Part shown: one piece after another, positions 18,664-33,700 of the stretch
How the letters are laid out: every line of letters starts with the position of its first letter
Position numbering within the stretch: the first letter of the stretch is position 1
NCBI GenBank assembly: GCA_964036295.1
Contig: OZ038468.1
Coordinates: forward strand, 18,910,683 to 18,974,682
Direction of reading: 5' to 3'
Origin: Plumapathes pennacea
Taxonomy: Eukaryota > Cnidaria > Anthozoa > Antipatharia > Myriopathidae
DNA length: 64,000 bases
Translations under genes and position numbers: made by a program
Notes under the pieces: generated by a model
What the model saw: the letters and a program-made list of their open reading frames with translations, nothing else
What the model was told of the DNA's origin: nothing
Database searches by the model: none

Positions 18664-19657
18664 AGTAAACAACTCAGGTATGGGCCATTAGAGGAAGAAA
18701 TGCTGCCTCAGAAACATCTCTTGTTTGTCACTGCATCCTAGTGGATTAAATCCAGTACAAGACGAGATGGGAAATTTTACATGCTCTTTATTGTGTATCT
18801 TTTATCTGAATATTTACTGTGGTCGATGAGAAATTTGAAAAATAAGGTCACACTTTAGTAGTCTGCTTGTCCAGAAATTTATTGAATCTAGTTGTGTTAA
18901 CATTTCAGTCAGTAAGGTCCATCATGTTCCTTTGCTTTGTGTTTCACTGTGGGGAACTTCCAGTGTACAAAAAGAACTCGCTGAGGATCACTGCTTTGAC
19001 TGTCCTTCAGCAATCCTAAATTTGTTCTTTACTACCAAAAAGCAATCACTTTTGAGTCTAATTTGAAAGTGCCCAGTTGAGTTGTCAAAAAGTAAGCATA
19101 TTTGAGATTCAGATACGAAATGGTTTGTACCTTGCAATCAGCACTTCTGTGAAATTTGAAGCTTTTAGAAGTACTGTAATATGAACTTGTAATGACAGAC
19201 AAGGTTCCTTTACTTTCAGTTCTACTGTGTTTACTTGAGTTTTTCATGGTTGAGTTGTCTGCAATAAATAATTTGTGAGAATGTACATAATTAAACATGC
19301 ATGCCAAGTTGTAAATAAAAAAACTATTGTAGTTTGTTGATGATTGTTTGCTTGCATGCAGTAAATAAAATGTTCTTGCCATTCATCTAATTCATGAAAA
19401 ATGAATAGAAGGAGGACAGCAAAATCAAAATCCCTGTTGGCTAAACCCTGGGGGTACTCTTCGTAATTTTGCCGACCCTGGTCATTGGTTTGTCACTATA
19501 ATTATATTTCCAAAACATGATCAAGGACGTCGAAACGCGTATGTGCGTCGCTAATTTTCCTCTTCTTGTTCCCCTGCGTATATCGTTACCCTGCCCTTAT
19601 CGACTTGTTTAAACATTATGCCACTTCCGGTTCACTCTAGAAAGTTCAGTCCATGCT
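16441..19657. other. AT-rich spacer / endosulfine 3' UTR
   Basis: 3.2 kb without a supportable gene. It is AT-rich with scattered AATAAA and a poly-A run at about 18632-18660. Some of it is probably a long endosulfine 3' UTR. The short open frames have no recognisable domain or flanking splice signals. Confidence 0.5.
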
Positions 19658-21231
19658 GACTCACGGGGTTAGCACTCGTTCACACGCTTCAAAAGGAGGT
19701 CATTAAATATTCATGCTGAATCTCATTAGCATTCAGGTCACGCGCCAGCCATGTGATGCGTGATGACGGTGTCTTCCGACAGCTCAACGCTACCTCGTAA
19801 GTTGCAGAAGTCGACTTATCGTATATTGTTCAATTGAAAAGCACAGTGTAAGGGCGGACGGACAGACAGACAGTTGAACCTCGACGGACAACCTCGTTTC
19901 ATGAAAGACCTCCTTTTGAGTGTTGTGACTAATGCCGAACTTGCCGCTGGGCACTTGTTCACACGCCTCAAATGGAGGTTCGCCACAATTTAATGTCCTG
20001 TTCACTGTACGTGTTCAGTTTGAACGACCACGCTTTTTGATAGAAACACTATTTACATTGTCGTGCAGTTTCTCTCCAAGAATTAGGAATGGACCCCAGA
20101 AAATGGGATCTGCTCATCTCTCCACTGTACCTTATGTGGCTTCTTAGCAGGATCTGATGTAATATGAACCCAAGAGACAAGTGAATATTTTTTCAATATT
20201 TCCTTTATTGCTGAATTATTTTTATTGTTTTCAATAAAATACATGGAAAAAATGAGTATGAATGTGAGATAGGGGGAAGAAGAGGGATGGGGATGGAGGG
20301 AAGGGTAGAAGTGAGGTGAGGTTCTCAGTGTTGGCTGCAGGGATGTTCTTCAGGTCTCAAGCCATTCAATACTGGATACAACAACACACGTTTAAAATTT
20401 ACTTTACATAAAGCTGCTCTGGAAAAAACACCCGATGACATATGATCAATGCCAAGCGGTCATGTGATACGATGGTGACATGATACCGGAAATTTCACTA
20501 TCTTGGGCTTCTAATCTTTAGATCTTCCTTTTGCCGTGGTTTAAAATACCAGTATTTAAGTTTTCAGTCAGAAGTGTACTCAGTCACCAATCCTGCCGAA
20601 GTTTTTATCTGAACGGACGTAACAGAATCTGCTCGAAGTTCTTGTCTCGAACGCTTCAATTTTCTCTTTTGCTTCCTCTGCGGTATCCCGGTAGTGTCTG
20701 AGCCATGTTTTGAGAAAGCGCGCGAAGACCCGCGTAAGCTGAGACCACATTTAAGTTATTTAATCAGTCGTTAATTGCGATGAAGTGTACTTTTTATTTA
20801 AACCAGTTCATGTCACTCAGTCTCCGTTGCTTCGATATGCCCAAAATGTTTTATTTTGAACTTCAACTGCACGTAGAAAATTCCCTTTGGCCCTTGATGG
20901 GCTTGATCCCTTGACCTCCGTGTGAGGCGTGTGAACGAGTGCTTAGCGGCGAGTTGACGGCATTAGTCACAACACTCAGAAGGAGGTCTGTGGTGAAACG
21001 ATCGTTATCCGTCTCTAACGTTGTTCTTCTCAACTGAAAAATGTAAAAATATACGATGAATTACCTCGTCTGACAAGTACAAGGATCAAAGCATCTCAAG
21101 CCCACTGTGCGATTGCAGCGTGACCGAGCACTTGGAGTCTGCGTGACACGTTGGTGACACACTAATGAGATTCAACAGGAATATTTAATGAACCTCCTTT
21201 TGAAGCGTGTGAACGAGTGCTAACCGACTCA
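19658..21231. mobile_element. Large nested inverted-repeat element, no transposase
   Basis: The outer arms (about 75 bp) are inverse: GACTCACGG, GTTAGCACTCGTTCACACGC, TTCAAAAGGAGGT and ATTAAATATTC at the left, the mirror image ending near 21231. A second inverse pair lies inside, about 19885-19985 and 20895-21005, and carries related motifs (GAGTGTTGTGACTAATGCCG, GTTCACACGCCTCA, GGAGGT). The centre has no long open frame. It ends about 450 bp before the polyubiquitin start codon. Confidence 0.7.
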
Positions 21232-21504
21232 CGGAAGTGCTGACTGGTGCTGAAACTGCAACTTTTAGCGCTGTGTCAACACAGAAAAACTGCAAGATTG
21301 CGAAAAAAATTAACCATCGCACACTGCAGTGAAAACCTACGAAATTTCACAATCAAAGCATTTATTCCATCAAAGACGGGCTGTTAAATCGGTTCTGAGA
21401 ACAAAATACGTGTACTTCGGGTGATTCTCGATCGAACCGGAAGTCGAATACTGCTCATCATGACGATAATGTAGCCACTCATAATGAAGGCGCAGTCGTC
21501 TGCG

Positions 21505-22599
<1,095 letters not shown>

Positions 22600-23312
22600 A
22601 TTGCAGAACATTCAAGCATAAACTCTGAAATTAATCATGTCAGTAAAACCGTGTGTTTAAATTTGTAAAAGTTTTCAGTGCTTTTGAAAATAAACGTTTG
22701 TGTAATGGGATATTATTTGCCTGGTTTTGTGTGTACTTTGTAAGCAAAACATTTAAAATATATATAATGCAGAAGGTTTTCAAAGCATTCATCATTCCCT
22801 GGACTTGCACTGAAACATGTCTTCTAGTTTTAAAATATTCATGGTCACCAGCAATATATCTAAAGGTTACCACAGGTGGAATTGTATACTTGTCCCCCAC
22901 TGCTCTTGACTATAAAGTTAAAATGTTGTCTTTGGGATCTGAAAATGTTTGCATAATGACTATTTCTGGAGTATTTGTTTGAAAAGATTTGATCAAAAAA
23001 CCTCGAGTAGTGTAATACCTTTATTTTGTGTCGAAACTGGACAATACATTCAATAAAGGACTTGCAAAAAGAATTCCCCCTGCATCATACAACTTGGCAG
23101 TACATCAATCTCCTTTCAAATTTACAAATTCTAATTAAAATCTAAAATCTGGCACTGGTAAAATGATACCTGTAGATATTGGAGATGGCAAAGCCACTAC
23201 AGTTGACATAATAAAACATATGTAATGTCTTTAATCAATGTTATGAAAACCAGAGCTGTTTTGATTTTTGTGCTTGGCCTGCCAGCAAAGTGTTGCTGGA
23301 GTTAATGGTAAT
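22600..23312. other. Convergent 3' ends of polyubiquitin and HACD3
   Basis: Polyubiquitin's poly-A signal is at 22689-22694. TTTATT at 23020-23025 reads as AATAAA on the minus strand for HACD3. No gene is seen between them. Confidence 0.55.
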
Positions 23313-26300
23313 TCAGTTGGCTTTCTTTTTCTTGCCGTATCTCTTCTGTCGCAGTATAAGCATATGCTTCATCATGTAGATACCACCTGGCACAAACCAT
23401 AAATAAGGCAGTGAGTGTTTCACAAAATAAAATCCACAACTAGTTTAAATAAATATTATTTATATGGCACTTGAAGATATATGCATAAAATAGATCCCAC
23501 ATAAACAGTACATTAAAATGAATAATATAAAAAATGTCGCTTACCCAATGCAAGAATGATGATGTAAAATCTCAGAAACCCCGCCAATGAAAAGCTGAAG
23601 TTCAGGGCATTTGGCAAAGTGTAGGAAAATCTACCAGACCTATCCAGAAGAGGTATTGCTTTCAAAATTAGGGCACCTGTAAAGAAGAATACTGTCAACC
23701 TGGGATTCAGGTATGCACTGTGGCAGAAGATGGCTTGGAAGTTATCCTACCTAATGCTAAGAGAAAAGCTCAGAAAGAAGACATGCAATGCACAGATCCA
23801 TGGTAAAGATGAAAAAAAAAAAGAAGAAATTATGAAAAATACTGGTAGAAGAAGATAGCTGGACTGTAGAGAAAAGATCTTGAATTATCATCAGTGTACT
23901 ACACACCTTCGCATATCACACCAACAGGGTACAATGGAATCCAGGCGGAGTACCTAAGCCAGACTAGAGGCTCCAGACAAATCCCAAGCGTCTGAGCAGC
24001 GTAAAATGGATACCTGCCCAGAGATAATTTATGGTAGAGTTATGTGGTATACATACATGAAAAAACTGTGGTTCATAGGTTCATGCCTCCATGGTCTGAC
24101 TAATAGTGTTATCGTTTTGTGTATCCTCACAACTATTTATCCATATTACCATTCTGAAGAAAAAGCATGGTCCTAAATATTTCCATTTTTGTGTTGTACT
24201 GTAACCATAATAATACTGCTATCAATAGAACAACATAAAATCCAACCTGATTATTTCAACGAGAGACCATGCCAAGAAAAGGCCAGTGACCCAAGGACTG
24301 GAGTGGAGTTCCTTGTGAGAGACAATCACAAAGAACAGGACAAGGTTTCTGCCCAGTACCTGCACAAAATAACAATATGAAAAGAAAAGCACAAGTTTCA
24401 AAGAAGGTTTATCATTTCAAAGTAAGATCAGGTACTTCATATCAGAAGTGGTACACAAGCTAAGCAAATGTATTTTTAATGTATAAAAAACGATTTTCAT
24501 ATCCCAACATAAGCTTGTTGTTGTTATTTGTTCCTTATTAGTATACCTGCATTACTGGAGCAAGCAATCCAGTTTTGACGAGTCCTACAGCTGGGTTGAT
24601 GATCTCTAAAAATGCAGCCACTTGACAAGTTGCTAACACATCACTGACAGAATCGTAAATTCCAGGAATAGCATCTGAAATACGAAGAAAATAACATTTA
24701 CAGTATGACAAATAAACGTTATTCAAAAATAATTAAATTATATATTAAATTATATAAAAATATTATTTAACACAATACACAATTACAGATTTACCTTTCC
24801 CATGTGCAGACAAATTCCATATAATTTTAAGAACAATGTAGAGAAAGAGCCCAGCTTGGAGGAGATTGTAGGTGACCAAGTAAAATTTCTTTGTAAACTT
24901 GATAACTGAAACAAAAGCAGCAATATAATTATATATTAGATTAACAGAAAGTTCACAGAAAATAATTATAATGATAAAATTTCCAAACAAAGATTCAGTG
25001 TCATTTATCTACTAGGACAATATTTTGACAACAGTGTATGCCCTAAGGACATGACTAAAAACATTATATATTTCCAGCTGCACTAAAAAAAAAATGCTAT
25101 TGGAATTTAATTGATTACTGAATTTTTTGTTTCCAAAAAACAAAAAAAATAAATATACCTTCTTGCTTTGTCCGCTCAATTTCATCTTCCAGCTGTCGTT
25201 CTCTCATCCTATTCTCGTACACTATATTCTGTAGGAAAGAATGACAAAAAAGTTTTACATTTTAAACAGACGAACAATAGAGTTATTAGGCCATGTTACC
25301 TGAATCCTTGCTCCGGGATCTTGCTCTTCCCCCTCTGCACTATCAGAGTCCTCAGACTTCCAGCGATCAAAGTTCACTTTCAACCAGGCTGGCTTCTTCT
25401 CGTCCATCAAAAGGCGTGGCCAAAACTCCTCTAAATTGGAAAGAAGTGGTCTTCAAGAACTTTGCATTATGACAATTTCTATCTAGTTCCACTTACGTTT
25501 GTCTTCCTTCTTTGCTATGGTGAACTCCACATAGCGATCAAGTATTTTGTGATTACTTGCCTGAAGGTAAAAAAATGTCAAACATAATATTTAAACTGGG
25601 TATGGAGCTGGATATATTTGCCAAAATATTTGACCTGTTGTATAATTTATGGCACTGGTCAAAGCTCTACAACAAAACACTTCTGGTGGTCTACAGAATG
25701 TATCAACATCTCAGAGAGTGCATCTTAAATTTCTCAATGGCTATTTTTTGATCAGGCACAAAGAGTTAATATGATCAAGAGCCACCTGACTTTATTAACT
25801 AATATTAATAAATTATAATGATTAATTATTACCAGACAATCTCAGATGAGCACTGTGTGTTTACGCTGATGCATGAATTGTACCTTCCACAACAGTAAAT
25901 GCAGCCAAGCTGGCTGGTAAGACAATTGAAAAGAAACTCACCTTTGGGTCAATGGGCTCACGAAAAGTCACATCTAACTCATAATTATTCTGCCCTCTTG
26001 CCCCATGTCCATAACCTAAAAACAACGGTGGTTATAGTTTAACTGGCAAACACTAGTGCTAATTTAAAAACAAGACTTTTTAGTAAGAAAACAGGAGAAC
26101 ATAAGTCTATTTATACTTTATATATTTTTTTTGCTATCAGATTAAATTATCATGAGCTACAAATCCGAGTTTGGTGGTAATTTTTATTGCTTTTTTTTTT
26201 TTTTTTTTTTTTTTGGCTAGATGTTTGGTTCAATCAATTACATGTTCTGCCTCGATTGTCCATCATATATAAAGTACTGTCAATATAAAATAATTTATTC

Positions 26301-26640
26301 TTGTATACCGAAAGTAAAAGAATGTGTACATGCAATATATTCACTGTGTGAGGTGGATCGGATAGAAATTACCTAATTTAAACAAGAATAGGCCAGTTTT
26401 TTTTACTGAATGTGATAAATTACTCAGGAAATGCATTACCTTGAAAATGAAGCCGATTATCTGTCAATTCCACCACCGGAAACTATACTCAAAACAAACA
26501 AAAAAGTTTACAAGGCTTTAAAAATCCTCCTCGAAAAATTCCGCTTGAGAACTTACTTGTATATCACTCAGTTCAAGAGTCAGGAAGAGCTTTTCTTTTG
26601 TCTGTGCCCAGCGCAAAATCGGTCTATAAACCTCCGCCAT
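23313..26640 (-). CDS. HACD3: Very-long-chain 3-hydroxyacyl-CoA dehydratase 3 (CS domain + HACD)
   Basis: Twelve minus-strand exons: 26640-26557, 26482-26440, 26015-25942, 25560-25497, 25430-25300, 25228-25159, 24905-24795, 24674-24547, 24359-24247, 24013-23907, 23676-23545, 23386-23313. All are in phase, giving 376 residues (human about 362). The enzyme removes water from 3-hydroxyacyl-CoA in the ER elongation cycle for very-long-chain fatty acids. Residues 1 to about 95 form a p23-like CS domain (LRWAQTKEKLFLTLELSDIQ, YELDVTFREPI). A charged linker with a short coiled coil (QLEDEIERTKQE) follows. The multi-pass dehydratase domain then carries the family's most conserved stretch, AWSLVEIIRYPFYAAQTLG. 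The C-terminus KKAN fits the KKXX ER-retrieval signal. The start codon sits in ACATGGCGG, a YY1-like context. Confidence 0.95.
26192..26213 (+). repeat. Poly-T run in a HACD3 intron
   Basis: A T homopolymer of over 20 bases (poly-A on the gene's strand) lies between HACD3 exons 2 and 3. Similar runs occur at about 44412-44436 and 58008-58033. Confidence 0.8.
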
Positions 26641-27786
26641 GTTTGGTGGCTAGAGAATACTTCATTTAGGCAAACATATAGTAAGCCCCCCAGCAGGGCC
26701 AGCCTGGTTCCCAGATTCCCAAAAATTACGACGCATTGTCAGGGCGAAAGCTTGCGTATTTTAGCATAATCTTACAATGATAGTTTTTATCCTTGAACGG
26801 CAGCGATACATGTAGAGATGGCAGCAAATTGTTTCAGTGCGTGCCATGTGGGTAACTACCACGTAATTTGTGCGGGCTTTTTTTCGGCCTTTTTTCTTTT
26901 CTTGTTAACGCGTGTTGTTAAGTCATACAGGACATACTTCCGAGCTGCTTTTTGTCTTTAATTTAAAACGAAGCCAGCCCAAAGCTTTCATTTGAAAAAC
27001 TAGTTTGAAATGTGAGTCAAACAAATTTCATACTTGAGACATGGCCTCACTTAAAACAGACGCCAAGACAGCTCGGAGATCTACACTTAAACTCTCCCAA
27101 CCTCCCCTGAACAAAACGTATGAGTTGCGTCAGGAGAGTTGATAGTTTGACCAGCTTGATCCCAAGCTACAGTTCACCTTCCATTTTCTCCACACTGAAC
27201 TACATATAATTAACTATATATCGTAAGGAGAATTTTGATTCTGATCAACCTCGGTGCTTTGTATAGCTTCGTTTTGCCCCACTGGAACTTGTCCTTTGTG
27301 ACAAAAAATCTAGCAGGAACAAAAGCACCAGACAAATTACATTTAAATTAACAGTAATAGACTTTACAAGGAATGTTCTGATCTTGCCTCAGATTGCGAA
27401 GAAGCTAAGTTGAAGAACGTTACATTTTACACTCAAAGCTAAGCATCACGGTTTGCGGAATATTTTCGACTTGCTAATCTTACAATCTGCCCGAGCGATG
27501 ACAATTTGACCAATAATGTTCAGCGCTTTGTAGCCTATTGTCATATGTGCTGTTACCCCAGAAAAGCGATTGTGATATTTTCAAAGCAACTACGTATAAA
27601 ATAGAGCTTCCTAAAGTGCTTTTATGCACGTAACAAAAGCTCTCAACATTCACGTCCAAGGTTCTAAAAAGGCACTCCTGTTGTCCAAAGCTACACTGTA
27701 TATCTACAGTAAGACAGATAAAACCTCCAGTCTCTTTGGGTAAAGTTCTAAATTTCCAGTAAAGTTCGTCTCTGCTTGGCAGCATT
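26641..27786. other. Spacer between ubiquilin 3' end and HACD3 5' end
   Basis: The two minus-strand genes are in tandem here. The spacer holds the HACD3 promoter and ubiquilin 3' UTR, plus a reverse-oriented copy (about 27068-27250) of the dispersed repeat found in RasGRF introns. No coding signal. Confidence 0.55.
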
Positions 27787-30700
27787 CTACGCAAAGCGAG
27801 TTTGCGTCTCGTTGAGTAGGCGCTCAATGGCTAAATTTACGTCGCCACCAGTTGCGGCCAAAGCTGAAAAGAACAAAAACGAAATCAAATTCAACTACGA
27901 AAGAAATACCTCTGCTCACCACAAACCAACCTCATCCACTAAAATAACTTCAGAAGGTTAAAGCGAATTCTCAAATTGTGTTTCTTCCAAAGTGCATCAT
28001 TTTATCGTACCGCACCTGCAGTTACAACAAATTCAGACTCCAAAACTCACCCTACTCCTTTACGTATGAAAAACAGGTGCCATGAAAATTGTACCGAGGA
28101 TGTCCAAAAAGCTTTCAAAAACAAATGAAAACGAACCCCGTTTTGTCGCACTTTTTTACCTTGTATATTCTTGGCGCGATCCACAAATCCCATCGCGGCA
28201 AGTTGCTCCAGTTGGGCGCGGTATGTCACTTCAGGGTTCTGAGCCTGCGTGAAAAGTGCAGTTCACGCACAAAATCACGCACGCAACAAAGCACAACACG
28301 TCAAAGTTCACGCACAAAATCACGCACGCAACAAAGCACACCACGTCAAAGTTCACGCACAAAATTTCGCACGCAACAAAACACAACGCGTCAAAGTTAG
28401 GCCCAGCAAACAGGGCTCAAAATATCCCCTAGACCTACACCCAGGGCTAGCAAGAAATAAAGGTGAACTAGTACTAAAGATCTTTACGGGAGGAAGCGCC
28501 CATCACGTAAAGAACGTGGTTTTCAGGGAGTTCGAGATAACTAGATTTTGACTGCGTCGGCGTAGAGAATAACGTGACGTGTATAATGAATCGACTAAGG
28601 GTTGATGTATGAAACTAGACGCCGCGAACGAATTTGAAGCTGACGTTTCCAGCGATAGCCCTTCGTCTGAGCATAATCGTTTACCTGTGACATGGTCTGC
28701 ATCATTCGCCCCATTAAGTTCCCCCACTGTTCCTCGTTGATCCCAGCTACGAGAAAATCACAACACGAAATCAAAAAACGTTCCACCGATAGTAGCCTGC
28801 GTTTTCGATTTTGGCCGCGCGAAACGTGGGGCGAGGGGGGAAGGGGGGAGGTTTCCTTCTCACCTCCCCCCCTCCCCTCGCGTCCTTTTTGCGCTCGCCC
28901 CGATTTTCGCGCGGCCAAAAATCGAAAAAGTTGTCGTATGCGCTCAGAAACCTACGGAAACGCTTGCTTCTCAGGCTACACCGATATAAGCCCTGCCTCA
29001 CTCCAAAGTTCATGATGCCTAAATCTCCCAGCCAGTCTGAGTGGAAGACCAACAAAAGAGTTTCAAACGGCTCTCAGTAACAACACACATGTCGGAATAT
29101 TCACCTAGAGGCGGTGTAGAGCTGGCTGGTGTAGAGCTGGCTGTTGTAGTGGGTACTGAACTGCTGGAAGACGATGCGTTCACGCTGGTGGCGGGTGGTG
29201 GCTGCGGAGGTACTCCCACACCACTCGGCCCACTGCAAAAGGAAGGAGAGATAATGTGAGCATAAACTGGGCCTGGGGTGCATGCCACCGGACAGAACTA
29301 ACAGACAGACCTTCCTTCTGGCAACAGGCCTGGCGCCTCCTGACGAAGCTGCTGCATTCCTTGTTGAATCTGCATTATTGCTTGCATCACTCGTGGATTG
29401 GACATCGCCTGGCGAACCTCAGGGTTCCTCATCTGTGCTGCTACTTCTGGAAGTCTTGTTCGAAACTGAAAAACATGGTAAAGTGCTTGAATGAGTATTC
29501 TTTTGACGCTCGCGACGTGGTCGGTACATGTTCGGTGAAGTAGATGGTACGTGGTCGGTGATAGCTGTATTTTGGTGCATCTTCAAAGCCATGTACAAAA
29601 CAGCGTAAACAACCAGTAGCCGCTGTTTAACAGAGAAGTGAGACAACACTCACCTCTTCAGCCAGTTGGGGGTTACTTTGTAACAAAGGATTGTTCCTGA
29701 GCATCTGTAAGGCAAGCAAATAGCAATGAACCAATTGCTACCGAGCTTCGACATTGTTAAAAACACAGGGGGACAAACTGAGCTAGTATCATCGCAAAAT
29801 GGGAGCACAACAACTTGAACCTTTCCAACTTTGCTCAACTAGTGAACACAACTTGCTGTTAGAATGTTCTCAATGCTAAACCATTCGAGTGGGGAAGCCA
29901 TTACAGGTTTAATTTGACAGTTTAGAAGTCTCCAAGTCAAAGTTTCTTTGGCAATGAACGGGAAGTGACCCCTTTACTCACATTGGCCATCAAATCTGGG
30001 TTCTGGGTCATCTGATTCATCATCTGCTCCATGTACGGTGACTGCATCATGTTCTGCATCAACTGTGGATTGCTCAGCATCTGCTGCGTAAGACTTTGCA
30101 TCCCAGGGGACTGGAAGATCCCAGATGCCGCAGATGGTGTCTGAGCACTTTAAACAAAAATTGTAGAGAACAAAATAATGAATTACATGGCCATTTTTCA
30201 GCCAATCAGAAGTGTTAGCTTACATCCAGGAACATGAAAATAATTACTGTAAAAGATGTCTGAAACTGAATTGTTTCAAGTTTAACACAAACCTCTGTGC
30301 AGTGGGAGCAGTTGAGGTAGTTGTAGTAGGTGCTGCTTGTGGCTGTGTGGTGGTCGAGGCTCGCTGAGGAGTGGTGGGTGCAGGGCTTTGTCCTGGTGGA
30401 GCCCAAGGATTAGGCAAGGGAGAGGTGTTCTCTGTTCCTCTTTGTGGATTAGCTTGGGAAGAATCAGTGAACAGCACTAATGTCAACAAGGTCAGGGAAA
30501 CATAAAACGAACACAAAACACCCAAACTCCTTTCCAGGTGGGCCCTTTACAGATAAAAGTCACGTCATATAGCTGCTTCTTATGGATCATGGGGGTATAG
30601 TTGCCCTAAAATGATTTCAACTCTGGTGGGATGGTTTTCTATCACCAGCAGTGTAAAATGACAAGTAAAACAGCAGATTTGAAATTGAAACTCATTTCTA

Positions 30701-33700
30701 CCTTGATCCAATACTTTGGACAGACAAACAAACAATGTGATCACTGATGGTGAAATACCTGCATTGTTTCCTTGGTCTCCAAAAAGTGCGGAAAATGGAT
30801 TACTTTGTGCTTGCTGAAGCTGGAGAGATATCAGGCATACAACAGGAAGTGAGCATACCCCCACAGGCACTCTAATGACACACAATAATTTGCCTATTCA
30901 AAATTTCACTTAAACAGGCCATAGCTAAGAAATACAGCCAATTTGTCTATTACCTGCTCCTGGGCCGCACTCAACATGGGTTCTTGGATGTCTGTGTACA
31001 TTCTTTGTAAAGCATTGAAACCCCCAGGTAAACTCTGATGAGAAAAAAAAAATTTAAAATATTTGAAGCACGTAAGTAATGGAAAACAAAGGAATTCTAG
31101 TACTTGGGAGAACAAGATGGCATAAAAAGGAGTTCAACGTGGAGAAAGTTTAGATACAGACCAATGTATGTGAAACCCTGCCTGGCTTATAGAGGTGTCA
31201 GTCTCATAATGGTGTCCGTCTAGAGGGAGTTGATTGTACTAATACTCACCTCCAAGTTGCTCATAGCTCTGTCCTGGCTTCTCATCATCTCCTGCATCAA
31301 CGCAGGGTTCCTGGCCATCTCCATTGTCTAAAGAAACAGCATTGTTTACACCATCCCTATGCAACTAATACTCACTGATGTTTTCAAAGCTGTCAGCTTT
31401 CTATTGATTGCAGGTTTTCTTGAACATTTGAGCACAGTGTCAAATCGGGACTGTCTGATTACTGACCAGGGTAAGATTCTTTGTTTTACAACTTGTAAAT
31501 CACAGCCTGGGCCCAGTTTTTCGAAAGTCAAAAAATTCTTTCTCTCAACCTCTCTGCCAATAAACTGCTGGGTTTTGTTCGAAGATGGATTAGAAAGCTT
31601 GTTCCAGCTTAAAACATTATCAAGAAAGTCGTTGTGGACGAAACTTTCATGTTTTCAGGCTAAAAAATGACAAGAAAGTTTAGACCTAATCCAGGATTAG
31701 CCTAATCGTGCTTTGAAAAACCGGGCCCTGCACTTTTCAATCCATAGATCTTCTCCAATAAGTCTTTTAATCAATATGGTACTTTTTAAGTCAAAATAAG
31801 TGACATCATACGTATCGTACTGTACCTACCTGTCTCATGAGCTCAGGATTATTCAGTATGTGAGATAATTCTGGATTTCTCTGCAAAGACAGAGAAACCA
31901 AACAAGAATAAATTGTTATGTGAATAAACTTCTGAAGACAAATAGAAAGGCAAAAGCTGCTTTTAGCCATCATTCCTGCTTTCAACATGTTCACTACCTG
32001 CAAAGTTTCACCCTCATAACATAGCAAACCAGACAAAAGAACAGTTTGTCAATAGATTTTCAGTTCATTTTCTAGCAAGGTACATTCTTTGGTACATACC
32101 TCCATGAGTTGCTGCATCTGTGGATTGCTTAATATCAACTGCCTCACCAGATCTGGGTTGGACATCATGCTCTGAAGAACGAATGACCAATCAAGACAAC
32201 AATATTAGATGTACCAAGTGGTATGTGAATACAAAATTCTGGGCACTCCAACTTGTGCTTACAAATCTATACACAACAAACAGGTGTAAGGTAAAACATC
32301 TACATGTCTGTTTATGAACACAAAGAAATATTCCTGGAACTCAAGACAAATTCTGTGAAAAAAATACTTGGCTTTACCTGGACCATGGGGTTTTCCATAA
32401 GTTGTCTCATCATATCAGGATTTGACAAAAGCTGCAAGTAAAAGTAACAGAATTTATTGACAGAGGCAATGTTGTACACTGCAAATCCCTTATCTACAAC
32501 GTGCAAGGGAATCATTGACAGTCTGACTAAAATCACTTACTTGTTGTTGAATTTCCTGGAATGAACCTGCAGCAAAGACAGTATCTCACTTAGCATGGGA
32601 AACTCTTAGGAGTCACATGAAGTGCTATAGGTTCATATCTCTTTTGTCCTACAATGGAAAGCTAGTACTTGGCAGAACTAATTCTTGACTGTATCAGTTA
32701 CTGAATGCTGTTAAAAAGTTTGAGCTGACATTTCATGCTTTAGCCCTTTGTTGCAGGGATGTGGCCAAGAAAAGAGAGTGCTGCTTTAGTTAGAATTTGA
32801 AGTCAGCCAGATATCAGTAGAAGGTACTCTGCTTAATGCCCTTTATCGGGTAATCGCTGGCCAAATTTCAGCTGGCAATGTGGTGTTTCTCATCCAGTGA
32901 AATTTGCTAGCAGTTGGAGCTTAGCAACTTCCCTGCTGTCGGAGCAAGGTTCTTTCATCCTACCTTGATTTGCATCCATTCCACCAAGTGACCCCAGTCC
33001 CCCTAACCCAAAGAGACTTGTGGGATTGGGGGCTGCTGGGGGTTGTTGACTCTGGCTTGACAATGGAACTGATGGAGCAGGGGTGGCTGCTGAAGAGGAA
33101 GTCGTATGATTCTACAGCAGAAGAAAAGTAGAAAACATGTCAAGTCAACTGAGGGTACAGTGCAACTTATAAATGAAAAGTAAGTAAAAAAAAGTTTGTT
33201 CAAACTCCAGTTGAACTGAATCCTAGCATGGGAAAAACATGTGACATTTTTTTGCCCTGTGAAGCAAACTGTGAAATATAGAATACCCTTTTGGTAAAGG
33301 TGCCTTTTCCATGTGAATAGGGGGAGCCCACTTTCACATGATTAGGTGAAAACCCTGTGAAAATTCTGTGATTTACTATGTGAACTGGGTGAAATTTCAC
33401 AGGTTTTTCACTTTGCTAAGAACCAACAGTGAATGATGTGATGAGCAATCCTTGGCACTTTTTCCTCTTGATATGCTCCTGTAGACCTCCTTCCCCCTTA
33501 ACCTATTATACAAATCATGTACATGAACCCCAAGTATTCCAAGCCCTTGTTTATTATGACATTCAGCACTGTGCATGATGATGACAGTTAATTCTGACAG
33601 TTATCCTCACTGCTGATCCCTGCGCACAATTTCTTTCTTTTCCATTTTTAAATTTAAAAATACATACGTTTTATACCTGTAATGATTATTACCTGAGATG

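Noticed and set aside
28254-28400. Regular repeats that might suggest a CRISPR array
   Set aside because: Units are contiguous 45-bp tandems without spacers, inside an intron of an animal gene.
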